From Mixophyes australis (taxonomy: Eukaryota; Chordata; Amphibia; Anura; Limnodynastidae): a stretch of DNA of 64,000 bases. The notes beneath the pieces are model-generated. The model was not told the origin of the DNA. It did no database searches and saw only the letters and a program-made list of their open reading frames with translations. This document shows positions 54,256 through 64,000 of the stretch, piece by piece; position 1 is the first letter of the stretch, and each line of letters starts with the position of its first letter. The translations under genes and the position numbers were made by a program. The stretch spans positions 46,725,061-46,789,060 of the forward strand of contig JAVHZZ010000009.1 in the NCBI GenBank assembly GCA_036250195.1, given 5' to 3'.

Positions 54256-57200
54256 CAGGGCCGGACTGGGACTAAATATCAGCCCTGGCATTTAAAGCAT
54301 ACAGGCCCACGTGTTGTGAGCTCCATGTACTATATTGTTACTGCACACTAATGCTGGTGCAGTGCACGTTGCTGGTGCAGTACAATATGATGTAGTATGA
54401 GTGTGTGTGTGGGGGGAGAATTATTTCTCCTAATGACCCTCAACATTACATTGTTAGCACCCCAATCACATCAATAAATACCATGACAATACATTATTAG
54501 TGCCGAAATTACAGCAGTAAATAGCCCCCCACACACACTCACATTACATCAATCACCCCCACATTACAACAACCAGCATGACCCCCCACATTACAGCGTC
54601 CAGCATGACCCCCATATTACAGCATCCAGCATGATCCCCAATATTATAGTGTCCGGCATCACCCCCCACATTGCAGCAACCGGCATCACCCCCCACATTG
54701 CAGCAACCAGAATCAACCCCACATTACAGCAATACCATCTGCTACTTATTAACAATACTAAGCCCCAAACACACTACAACAATGCCACCAGCACGCCACC
54801 CCATAACTACAGCAATACCACCAATTATACAGGTGCCACTGTAGGAAACCAATGTTTTTCTTTTTTTAAATCTCCCACAAGATAGCAACAACAGAATACA
54901 TACACACATATAGGTAAGAGGTACCGTTTTCCCTCAATTAAATAGTAATGGCAGAATTTTCATGGATCATTCCACATGAAATAAAACGCTAACATATATC
55001 TAAAAAAAAAACATAACTATTGAATAATCATTTGAACCCAAACAGCCACATTAAAAGTATATCCATCTACAGCAAAATATCAGAGAAAAATATTTTTTTT
55101 TACTAACTTTTTTTTTAGTAACTGGATATCGGTCTTTTCTATTCATTTTAATAACACAGTATATAAATTAAGGGGGATATTGGAGGCGGGTGAGAGATAA
55201 TTGGTTGTGATCCAGCAGTTTGATGGAAAACAGATAGGAAACATTGAGATTATTTACCTGGAGACATCTACCCCCTTGACTCACAGGCAGGGCCGACAAG
55301 AGGAATTTTGGGCTCCCATCATATTCAACAATGAAAGACTTGCCTTTAGCAAAAGTTCATATTATGCCACACCGTAGTGCGCCAAGTTCATATTATGCCA
55401 CATCGTAGTGCCCCAAGGTCATATTATGCCACAATAGTGTCCCCAAATAACATTATGCCATAGTAGTTCCCCCAAATCATTAGTAGTGCCCAGACAATTC
55501 ATTCACAAATAAAAATTGGTACAGCATATCAGATACTGAGAGTGTAAGTCCCAGGAGCAGCTTAATACACAATTTACAATGCATACAAAAATAGATATAT
55601 TGACACAATTACATACAATTTATGACAAGCAATGTTTTTCCTCTTAATTAAAAATCTTTGTACAGATAAATATGCAAGAAACATTACAGCGCAATAATGA
55701 GCAATACATAGTGTTTTAAACGTCATTGGATACACAGTAGTACCCCCAGTTCAAGAAAGGATGGTTAAAAAGACATTGCACACGAGAAAATATTTGAACT
55801 TACCTGTTCATGGCATCCTGTGTTCTGTTCTCCTTCTGGGCGCTCTGGGCGAGGAGGGATTTGCAGCTGTCAGCTCACACAGGCAGTCGGGAGCAGGAAC
55901 AGAGGGCAGTGGTCGAAGAGTAAATTTAGAAGTGGAGTTATGGAAAATATAATTGAATGGAGTATGAAGGCTTGGCTTTTGATTTTTTTTAACACTTGTC
56001 CCCTCTGTACATTCCCACTCTTCATTACTACTTGTGTTTTATGATGGCTGCATCCCTGACATTCCCATTCTTAAGCTGTCTCTCCCTTTACACTTTCTTT
56101 TACCTATGCCCTTGCACCATCTTCTCCTTAGTCCCTCTCACTTAACCCCCTGCACCACCTTCTCCCCTGGCACTCTCATACGTCTTCCTGCACCACCTTC
56201 TGCCCTGGCACTCTCACATGTCTTCCTGCACTGTCTACCGCCCTGGCACTCACACGTCTTCCTGCACCCCCTACCTCCCTGGCTCTCTCACCCCTCTTAC
56301 TGCACCCCCTACCTCCCTGGCTCTCTCACCCCTCTTCCTGCACACCCTTCCCCCCTGGTTCTCTCATCCCCTCTCCCAGCACCTCCTTCCCCTTTGGCTC
56401 TCTCACCCCCTCTCCCAGCACCCCCTGGCTCTCATCCCTCTCCCAGCACCCCCTTCCACTTTGGCTCTCTCATCCCCTCTCCCAGCAACCCCTTCCTCTT
56501 TGGCTCTCTCATCCCCTCTCCCAGCACCCCCTTCCCCTTTGGCTCTCTCATCCCCTCTCCCAGCACCCCCTTCCCCTTTGGCTCTCTCACCCCCTCTCCC
56601 AGCACCCCTTACCCCCTGGCTCTCTCACCCCCACTCCCAGCACCCCCTTCCCCTTTGGCTCTCACCCCCTCTCCCAGCACTCCCTTCCCCTTTGGCTATC
56701 ACCCCCTCTCCCAACACCCCCTTCCCCTTTGGCTCTCTCACCCCTCTCCCAGCACCCCCTTCCCCTTTGACTCACTCACCCCCCCTCTCCCAGCACCCCC
56801 TTCCCCTGGCTCTCTCACCCCTCTCCCAGCACCCTCTTCCCCATTGGCTCTCTCACCACCACTCCAAGCACCCCTTTCCCCTTTGGCTCTCACCCCCTCT
56901 CCCAGCACCCCCTCCCCTGGCTCTCTCACCCCCTCTCTCAGCAGCCCCTACCCCCTGGCTCTCTCACACTCGTGATCCCCGTGCACAACTCGCGGCACCC
57001 CCGCGACCCCCCCTGCGAAAATCGTGGCACCCCCGCGACCCCACCCCCCCCCCACAAAAAATGCGGCACCCCCTGGACCCCCCTCCCCCCACAAAAATTG
57101 CGGCACCCCCGTGACCCCTCCCCCATGACAATCGCTGCTCCCCCGTGACCTCCAGTCAGAAAAAATTAATCTGGAAACTGTCCAGAATGCTTGTAACAGT

Positions 57201-57316
57201 GCAACGGGGGAGGGAGCTGAGGAGCGCGCAACAGAGGTAAGAAGAGAGGAGGAGTTGGGCCGGCCCATATAGCCATCGGCCCTTACGGCATTTGCCAGAA
57301 GTGTCAGATGGCCCTG
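54256..57316. mobile_element. hAT-like non-autonomous element
   Basis: 3061 bp with 8-bp target duplication GGTACCAG (54248-54255, 57317-57324). Both ends start CAGGGCC when read inward. No transposase similarity found. Contents: AT-rich sequence with CCCCCACATTACAGCA-type repeats (54480-54800), TTCATATTATGCCACA repeats (55360-55450), and a C/T-rich minisatellite (56270-56960). Confidence 0.82.
56270..56960 (+). repeat. C/T-rich minisatellite, about 40-bp unit
   Basis: Units such as CCCCTTTGGCTCTCTCACCC followed by CCTCTCCCAGCACCCCCTTC, about 15-18 copies with length variation. The surrounding 56100-57130 has further CACCCC-rich sequence. Proline/leucine-rich open frames here are repeat artefacts. 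Confidence 0.92.
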
Positions 57317-57324
57317 GGTACCAG

Positions 57325-57918
57325 TGATCAGGTCAGATGTTGAAATCAGAAAAATACATTACATGCTCAAACAGCTCACCTTTTATACAGTTCTGACATA
57401 ACTCCTAGCAGAAGTAAGCCAGCCCCTTGAACCTAGCTGGCTCCAACCCATCTAGACAATTCCATCAGATCTCAGGATGTAATCTAATTTTGCATCTAAC
57501 AATTTAACTTCCACATCCCCCTGATTTCTTCAGATGTTTTGTCTCCATTGTTTAGAGTTCCTGTCTGTCTAACAGGACCTGCATTCAGGTAACGACCCCC
57601 TGTTGTGCATTCAAGTGTTGGTCACTCACATTGAATAGACTTAATTAGCCTTAATGAGGGCATCCTCTAGACTCACAACAGACTTACAAATGATTAACAG
57701 AAATCAAACATATACCTTAGACATGAATGCATATTCTCTAGCAAGACTAAACAGAAAAAGCACATTTTCTACCCTGGTCTCAGGAATAACGATTTCCTAA
57801 CTCAAAATATACACAATATTAAAAATAAGTGTAAATACAATTATATAAATAAGCGCCCTGCACTATTTCCTTTAAATAAACTTATACCAAAAGTTATTTA
57901 TCAGTGATCCAGTCACAC
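57325..57918. other. Unidentified segment X, right part
   Basis: Continues the target of the hAT-like element (54165-54255). No ORF, AT-rich. Ends at the target duplication ATAGA of chromovirus G (57919-57923). Confidence 0.35.
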
Positions 57919-57923
57919 ATAGA

Positions 57924-58684
57924 TGTTACAAGCCGCGGCGGTGCCCAGCCACCGCAACCTCCTTACCTCCATCCCGGCCGTCGCTATGACGACCGGGACG
58001 TCACTTCCGGGGGCTCATCCCGGCCGTTGCTTAGACAACGGTCGGGACGCTGAGAGAGAGTGAGAGCGCCGCGTCCCAGCAAAGGAGAACTGCTGGGCGC
58101 GTGCGCAGGCAAGCCTGTGGGCTAATTAATGCAGGGCTGTAGTTACAGGTATTAGCCTGCAACGGTGGGTGTCTGACAGGGTCTAGCCCTGATTGGTCTG
58201 GAGCCAGATTGTTGATTAGTCCTCAGGGGTGCAGGCAAGCTCTGATTGGCCCATCTATGTATTTAAGGCAATGAGGTCTGCTGCCTCATTGCCGGTTATA
58301 GCTTCTGTGCTCCAGTCTGCTGACCTGCTTGTTCCTGTTCCTGTATCCTGATACTGCTACTGATTTCCCGTGTATGACCCTTGGCTTTGAATTGGACTTC
58401 GCTTGTGTTTCCTGTGACCCTGATCTCCGGCCTGTTTACCGTTTCTGCTATCTGCCTGTGTCCCCTGACCTCAGCTTGTTTACCAATACTGTTGTCTGCT
58501 GCCGGCCCTTGACCTCTGCGTGGACCTCACTCCACTTGCCTGGGTTCTCCCCAGCCGGTACACACTTCATGACCCTCTGTCAGTCTGCGGCCCAGTCTGT
58601 CCCCACCATCAGGGGCTCCAGTGAACACCTGATTGGCAGAGTAGATTCCGGGTTGTGCTGTGCCGGCTGGAGGGGTTCCTAACA
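57924..58684 (+). repeat. G 5' LTR
   Basis: 761 bp. TATGTATTTAA at 58257-58267. GCCGGTTATA at 58291-58300 is the predicted transcript start and the exact reverse complement of TATAACCGGC at 58686-58695. Confidence 0.92.
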
Positions 58685-58685
58685 T

Positions 58686-58695
58686 TATAACCGGC
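58686..58695 (+). promoter_or_regulatory. G self-complementary primer-binding site
   Basis: TATAACCGGC directly after the LTR, complementary to the LTR segment 58291-58300. No tRNA-type TGG start. Confidence 0.8.
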
Positions 58696-58718
58696 CCACA
58701 CACTGAGACGAGGTTGCG

Positions 58719-59573
58719 ATGGATGGAAGCGGATCCACACCGTCTCCAGCACAAGCCTTAGCAGCCCATGTTGAGTCCTTGTATCAGACGATCCAGGGAT
58801 TGGCTGAGCGTCTGTCTGTCCAAGAAGAAGCCGCAAAAACTTCTAAACCCACTCCAAGTTCCTCCTGTGAACCTAAGATGAATTTGCCAGATCGCTTCTC
58901 TGGAAATAGGTCTCTGTTCCGGAATTTCAGGGAAAGCTGCATGCTCTATTTCCGGTTGAGACCCCGTCCCTCCGGGTTTAGAGCATCAAGGAGTCCGGAT
59001 CATCATTTCCCTCCTACAAGGTGACCCCCAGTCCTGGGCCTTTTCTTTGCCACAGACCAGTCCTGCCATGCAGTCCGTAGACTCTTTCTTTGAGGCATTG
59101 GGTCTACTGTATGATGACCCGGATAGGTTGCCTCCGCGGAAGCTCATCTACGGGCCTTGAAACAAGGCCGGCGGTCGGCAGAAGAATACTGCGCTGAATT
59201 CCGTAGATGGTCACCTGATAGTGGATGGAACGACCCCACCTTACTTAGTAAGTTCCGTCTCGGCCTATCGGAGCAGATCAAAGATTCTTTGGTGCAATAC
59301 CCATCTCCTAGCTCTCTGGAGGATTAGATGCACCTCTCCATTAAAATTGACAGGAGGTATAAAGAGCTTAAAACTGAAATGGAGACATCATCACCTCCAT
59401 CCGCCCTCGTTCCTGTTTCCACGGTTGGTGAGGAACCGATGCAATTAGGAGCATATCGCCTCTCTCCTGAGGAAAGAGACAGGAGACGATCACAAGGCCT
59501 ATGTCTGTATTGTGGCACAAGAGGCCATTTCTCCCGTTACTGCCCAAATAAGCCGGGAAACGAGCATTCCTAG
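58719..59573 (+). pseudogene. gag: G gag, frameshifted
   Basis: ATG at 58719 (MDGSGSTPSP). N-terminal helix (LAAHVESLYQTIQGLAERL), start of capsid (LPDRFSGNRSLFRNF); the frame is lost around 58960-59330 and regained for the end, which has ERDRRRSQ and the CCHC knuckle CLYCGTRGHFSRYC (about 59508-59549). Stop TAG at 59571-59573. Order capsid then knuckle is normal, unlike element E. Confidence 0.88.
59555..59561 (+). promoter_or_regulatory. G gag-pol -1 frameshift heptamer
   Basis: GGGAAAC set as G GGA AAC in the gag frame, four codons before the gag stop. The -1 frame is open from here into pol. Matches the F site GGGAAAT. Confidence 0.75.
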
Positions 59574-62500
59574 GGAACAAGGGGAAAGTTCACCTAGGTC
59601 TGCAAATTGTCTCCCAGAAAAATGCCGTATTGATCCCTGCGCAGCTCACGTTCAATACCCGTTCCATGGACCTGGCAGCCTTCATTGACAGTGGAGCTGC
59701 GGGCAACTTCCTTGACATCGGGTTCGCCCGCGCTGCCGAAATTCCAATGGTAAGACTCAAGTCTGCTGTTACGGTCTGTGGTTTAGATGGAGCTCCGTTA
59801 CCCGGTGGCAAGATTTCCTGGGAGACCCCGCCACTGAAGTTGAATATCGGAGCCCTCCATTCAGAATCAATAACCTTCCTCCTTATTGATTGCTCATCGG
59901 TGCCCTTGATCCTGGGTCACCCATGGCTTTCCCGGCATAACTCTGTAGTGGACTGGATAAAAGGAGAAATTGTCCATTGGAGTTCTTATTGTGAACAGTC
60001 CTGTTTGTCACTACCGCTGCGGGTGATCCAATCTATTCCGGAGCAACTTCCCTCACAATACCACGACTTCTGGGATGTGTTTTCCAAGAGAGCGGCGGAT
60101 ACCCTACCACCTCACCGTGACTTTGACTGCGCTATCAAGATCATACCTGGTTCCAAGTTGCCTAAGGGACGCCTGTATTCCCTCTCAGCTCCCGAGACCA
60201 AGTTCATGCAGGAGTATATTGAGGAGAATTTGGAAAAGGCCGTCCAAATCTCCAGTAGGAGCTGATTGTTTTTTTGTATCTAAAAAAGACGGAGGGCTAA
60301 GACCCTGTATTGACTACAGAGGATTGAACCTCATCACAGTTAAAAACACCTATCCACTTCCTCTCATCTCTGTATTATTCGATCAACTAAGAGGTGCAAC
60401 AGTCTACACCAAAATTGATCTCCGGGGTGCATATAACCTCATACATATTAGAGCAGGTGATGAGTGGAAGACGGCATTCAATACGCTCTCCGGCCACTAT
60501 GAATATTTGGTCATGCCGTTTGGTCTGAGTAACGCCCCTGCAGTATTTCAGGATCTAATTAACAAAGTAGTACGTGAGTTTCTGGGACATTTCGTTGTGG
60601 TTTACTTGGACGACATCCTCATATATTCGGACTCGTTGTCAGTACACCAGGGTCATGTCAGACAAGTTTTACAAAAGTTGAGAAAACATCACCTCTATGC
60701 TAAACTCGAAAAATGTGAGTTTGAGGTTCAGAAGGTATCCTTTCTTGGTTATATTATCTCCTCGGAAGGATTCTCTATGGACCCAACCAAGGTCCAAGCA
60801 ATCCTAGACTGGGTACAACCGAATAACCTCAAAGCGGTCCAGAGATTCCTGGGATTCGCCAATTACTACAGGAGGTTTATTGGCGGTTTTGCGGATATTG
60901 TGGCTCCTATTGTCACCTTGACTCGCAAGGGAAGCGACCCAGCTAACTGAACATCTCAGGCAATAACTGCGTTTGAAACCCTGAAGAACGCCTTCGTGTC
61001 TGCTCAGGTCCTCCGACACCCGGATCCTAAGTTACCGTTTATCCTTGAGGTTGATGCCTCTGACGTCGGTGCGGGTGCCATCTTGTCTCAAAAAGATTCC
61101 CAGACTCATCGCTTACATCCATGTGCCTATTTCTCTCACCAGTTCTCTTCAGCGGAGGGCAACTATGATGTGGGAAACCGAGAGCTGTTGGCAATCAAAT
61201 GGGCCTTCGAGGAATGGCGACATTGGTTGGAAGGTGCTACTCACCAGATCTCCGTTATAACGGATCATAAAAATCTGCAGTATATATACAGTCGGCTAAA
61301 TGACTGAACCCTCGGCAGGCTCGTTGGTCGCTGTTCTTCACTCGTTTTAACTTTGTGATTACATATCGTCCAGGATCTAAGAATGTCCGGGCAGACGCCC
61401 TGTCCAGAAGCTTTCTGGCACACCACGCTCCGGTTACTAATCCAGAACCTATTATCCCTTTGTCTATGATTCATGCTGGGTTAACCCAAGACCTGAGCTG
61501 TACTTTACAGAGGTTTCAGTGATTAGCCCCTGATAATACTCCAGTAGGATGTTTGTTTGTCCCAGTTCATCTGAGGAGGGCAGTTCTTGCTGAAGCACAC
61601 GATAGTCAAACTGCCGGACATCCGGGAGTCTTTAAGACATTAGAAATTCTTTCCCGTACTGTATGGTGGCCATCTTTGTCTGCTGACGTCAAGAGTCACG
61701 TCTTGTCCTGTGAGGTTTGTGCCAGAAACAAAGTCCCCAGGACCCGTCCAGTAGGTCAGTTAGTTCCTTTGGCCATTCCTGCAAAACCATGGACGCACTT
61801 GTCCATGGACTTTATAGTTGATCTACCACCTTCTGCAGGACACACTACCATTTGGGTCGTGGTAGACCGGTTCAGCAAAATGTCACATTTCATTCCACTA
61901 ACCAAACTGCTCGGGATTTGGCCGTCTTATTCATTCAACATATTTTCCGGCTCCATGGACTTCCTACTGACATCGTCTCCGATCGGGGTTCTCAGTTCAT
62001 AGCCCAATTCTGGAAATCCTTCTGTACTCTCCTTGGAATCAAGATCAGTTTATCATCCGCATACCACCCTCAGTCAAATGGGCAGACTGAAAGGGTTAAC
62101 TAGTCACTGGAACAGTTCCTCCGATGTTATACTTCAGAGTTCCATGACAACTGGTCCTCTTTGCTGCCCTGGGCAGAGTTTGCCTGCAATAACTCATCTC
62201 ACTCATCTACTCAAACTTCCCCGTTCTACTGTAACTTCGGTTTCCATCCCAGGTCTAATTCACTATATTCTCTCAAATCTGCTGGTATCCCGGAGATTCG
62301 TTCCACAGCTGCTGATCTGAGAGTAATTTGGAGGAAAGTTCAGTCCTCCTTGAGAAAATCTTCATTGTCTGCTAAAAAAAATTCGGACCGCCATCGTACC
62401 ACCTGCTCATTCAAAGTGGGCCAGAAAGTGTGGCTTTCAACTCGGAATGTTAGGCTCAGACAGCCTTGTAAAAAACTAGGGCCTAAATTTATTGGTCCAT

Positions 62501-62973
62501 TCGTGATCACCAAGCAGATTAATCCGGTAGCTTTTAGATTGAAGATCCCTGGCTCTCTGAAAATCCCCAACACGTTTCATTGTTCGTTATTTAAGCCAGT
62601 ATTATACCCGAATCAATCTCAGTCTACAGGGCCTTCTGTGGGAATTAGGAACTTACCACAAAAATTTGTGGTTCAGAAAATCCTCGACTCTAAAAGAGTG
62701 CAGGGGCAGGTGCACTTCCTAGTACAGTGGAAGAATCGTGGATTAGAAGAGCGGTCTTGGGTTCCGCGGAGACAACTTCGTGCCCCTAAACAGTTGAAGG
62801 AGTTCTTCAGGAAGTATCCAAGAAAACCTGGATGTCGGGGTCCCTCGACCCCTCCTCAAGGGGGGGTACTGTTACAAGCCGCGGCGGTGCCCAGCCGCCG
62901 CGACCTCCTTACCTCTGTCCCAGCCATCGCTATGACGACCGGGACATCACTGCTACTGATTTCCCGTGTATGA
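59558..62973 (+). pseudogene. pol: G pol, decayed (protease, RT, RNase H, integrase, chromodomain)
   Basis: Protease FIDSGAAGNFL (about 59683), RT with [11 protein letters not shown] (about 60600-60632), RNase [14 protein letters not shown] (about 61045), integrase zinc region (61600-61740), core [17 protein letters not shown] and NGQTERVN (61850-62100), chromodomain VQWKNRGLEERSW (about 62720-62765). Lesions: a frameshift near 60235, TGA at 60948-60950, TGA at 61303-61305, a further stop and frameshift between 61305 and 61553 and near 61910, and TAG at 62101-62103. The frame runs about 104 bases into the 3' LTR, as F pol runs into its own. Confidence 0.9.
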
Positions 62974-63280
62974 CCCTTGGCTTTGAATTGGACTTCACTT
63001 GTGTTTCCTGTGACCCTGATCTCCGGCCTGTTTACCGTTTCTGCTATCTGCCTGTGACCCCTGACCTCAGCTTGTTTACCAATACTGTTGTCTGCTGCCG
63101 GCCCTTGACCTCTGCGTGGACCTCACTCCGCTTGCCTGGGTTCTCCCCAGCCGGTACACACTTCACGACCCTCTGTCAGTCTGCGGCCCAGTCTGTCCCC
63201 ATCATCAGGGGCTCCAGTGAACACCTGATTGGCAGAGTAGATTCCGGGTTGTGTTGTGCCGGCTGGAGGGGTTCCTAACA
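62870..63280 (+). repeat. G 3' LTR, internally deleted
   Basis: 411 bp. Follows the purine tract CTCAAGGGGGGGTAC. About 350 bp are missing relative to the 5' LTR; the joint at GGGACATCAC/TGCTACTG removes TATA and the transcript-start segment. Confidence 0.92.
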
Positions 63281-63285
63281 ATAGA

Positions 63286-64000
63286 TTTATGAATTTTGGG
63301 TAAATAATAAAAATTGGAAGTCACGGGGTGCAATGAAAACAAAAAACAAAATTCATCCTTCATGATAACCCCCTCAACATTAACTTTCTCTAATAGAGAC
63401 TTAAGTTTGTCTTGAAATAATCTTGTGCGATCAATTTCTAAAACACAATAAAAGATATTGTCTTGTAGTTGCCTCAAGGCTTCTTTCATGTAGTCTGATC
63501 TATCTGAGATGACAACTCCCCCTTCCTTGTCTGCCTGTTTAACGACAAGGGAGGAGTCTCTCTGTATATCCCTAAGGGCTTTTCCTCTTCATTGTAGTTA
63601 AATTCTTTTTCCCTAGAAATTTGTTCCCATTACTGGTACTACACAGGTCTTTAAAACTATTAAAAGTATTTTGATAAAATAATTAAATAGCAGAACCCTA
63701 TTGGTTAGTGGAATAAAACTCTGATTTATTTTCCAATTCCTTTACTGGGGTCTGACTTGACCAGAAATATCAAAAATAAATCTCTATTGACTTACTTCTT
63801 CATTAATATTATTTTCTTCCCATAAATTTTCCAATATTACAAGACCTTCAAGATCCCCAGGATATAACATAACCGGACTTCCTTCTTTCAAACCTTTTTC
63901 AAATTCTTAGATATAAAATATCGTTGTCTACACAAGGATCTCATATACCTATTAAGTTCCTTAAAAAGACCAAATAAGTGTGGATCGTTACTTGGAGCAA
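63286..64000 (-). pseudogene. Penelope-like RT, N-terminal part (probably PLE-1)
   Basis: On the minus strand: an ADKEGGVVISDRSDYMKEAL-type segment (about 63470-63540), then a helical stretch and TSNFYYLPKIHKS (63289-63327), the Penelope RT signature. It stops just where PGRPIVS should follow. PLE-1 at 30374 starts at exactly that point (PGRTIVS, same strand). The region 63560-64000 is its upstream part with broken frames and no other gene. Confidence 0.75.

Larger units (their letters stand above)
57924..63280 (+). mobile_element. Chromovirus G (Ty3/gypsy with chromodomain), decayed
   Basis: TGTTACAAGCC...TTCCTAACA, target duplication ATAGA (57919-57923, 63281-63285). 5' LTR 57924-58684 (761 bp), self-priming site, gag, slippery site, pol with chromodomain, purine tract, 3' LTR 62870-63280 (411 bp, internal deletion). 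Multiple frameshifts and stops. A different family from F but with the same architecture. Confidence 0.94.

Noticed and set aside
56034..57114. Proline/leucine-rich ORFs of about 300 residues
   Set aside because: Translation of the C/T-rich minisatellite in a non-autonomous hAT-like element.
30375..57918. Segment X as a proven LTR insertion
   Set aside because: The pieces join plausibly, but I found no matching target duplication or LTR ends, so it stays unidentified.
1..64000. A host gene or host exon
   Set aside because: Every recognisable coding stretch belongs to a transposable element; no splice-linked exons of a cellular protein were seen.
1..64000. DIRS-type or other tyrosine-recombinase elements, common in amphibians
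   Set aside because: I saw no recombinase motif or split inverted/internal repeat pattern.

Overview
The window is a stack of vertebrate transposable elements. I recognise no host gene, tRNA, rRNA or CRISPR array. The mix suggests an amphibian, most likely a frog: chromodomain Ty3/gypsy elements of the sushi type, endogenous retroviruses (ERVs) with gamma/epsilon-type features, Penelope-like elements and decayed hAT DNA transposons. The species call is inference from element types only.

Left half (1-29255). Four LTR elements sit inside one another, and every visible joint has a target duplication. ERV A (minus strand, broken) has its 5' LTR split by element E (plus, TSD CTGCT). E's 3' LTR is split by chromovirus F (minus, TSD GTACC). 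F's 5' LTR is split by ERV C (plus, TSD GTCA). LTR differences counted by eye fall in the same order: E about 4 in 664, F about 2 in 2094, C none in 574. C is coding-complete. Its gag carries a RanBP2-type zinc finger and a PTAP motif, an amber codon separates gag from an in-frame pol, env is whole, and a 141-residue ORF lies in the leader. E has no pol; it carries a rearranged gag-like gene with about 55 short tandem repeats.

Right half (29256-64000). The base layer appears to be an old minus-strand Penelope-like element (PLE-1). Its reverse transcriptase is cut between the KIHK and PGR motifs, with one half at 29256-30374 and the other at 63286-64000. Between them lie an unidentified segment X, a second Penelope unit (PLE-2, 30825-54158) bounded by inverted copies of its terminal sequence, a hAT-like element (54256-57316) and chromovirus G (57924-63280). 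PLE-2 holds ERV B (36449-50702, same family as A, TSD ATAG), a solo LTR of the F family (51314-52997, TSD ACTGT) and a 175-bp repeat. B's env is itself split by a deleted hAT transposon (45295-49425, TSD GTACATTA).

Shared mechanisms. E, F/solo F and G each have a primer-binding site complementary to an LTR segment about 30 bp after a TATA box, with sequence co-changing between families. That is the signature of Tf1/sushi-type self-priming. F and G both end gag at a GGGAAA(T/C) slippery heptamer with pol in the -1 frame. The ERVs A and C instead keep gag and pol in one frame separated by UAG. The F-family LTR contains four tandem hairpins, with a compensatory base-pair change.
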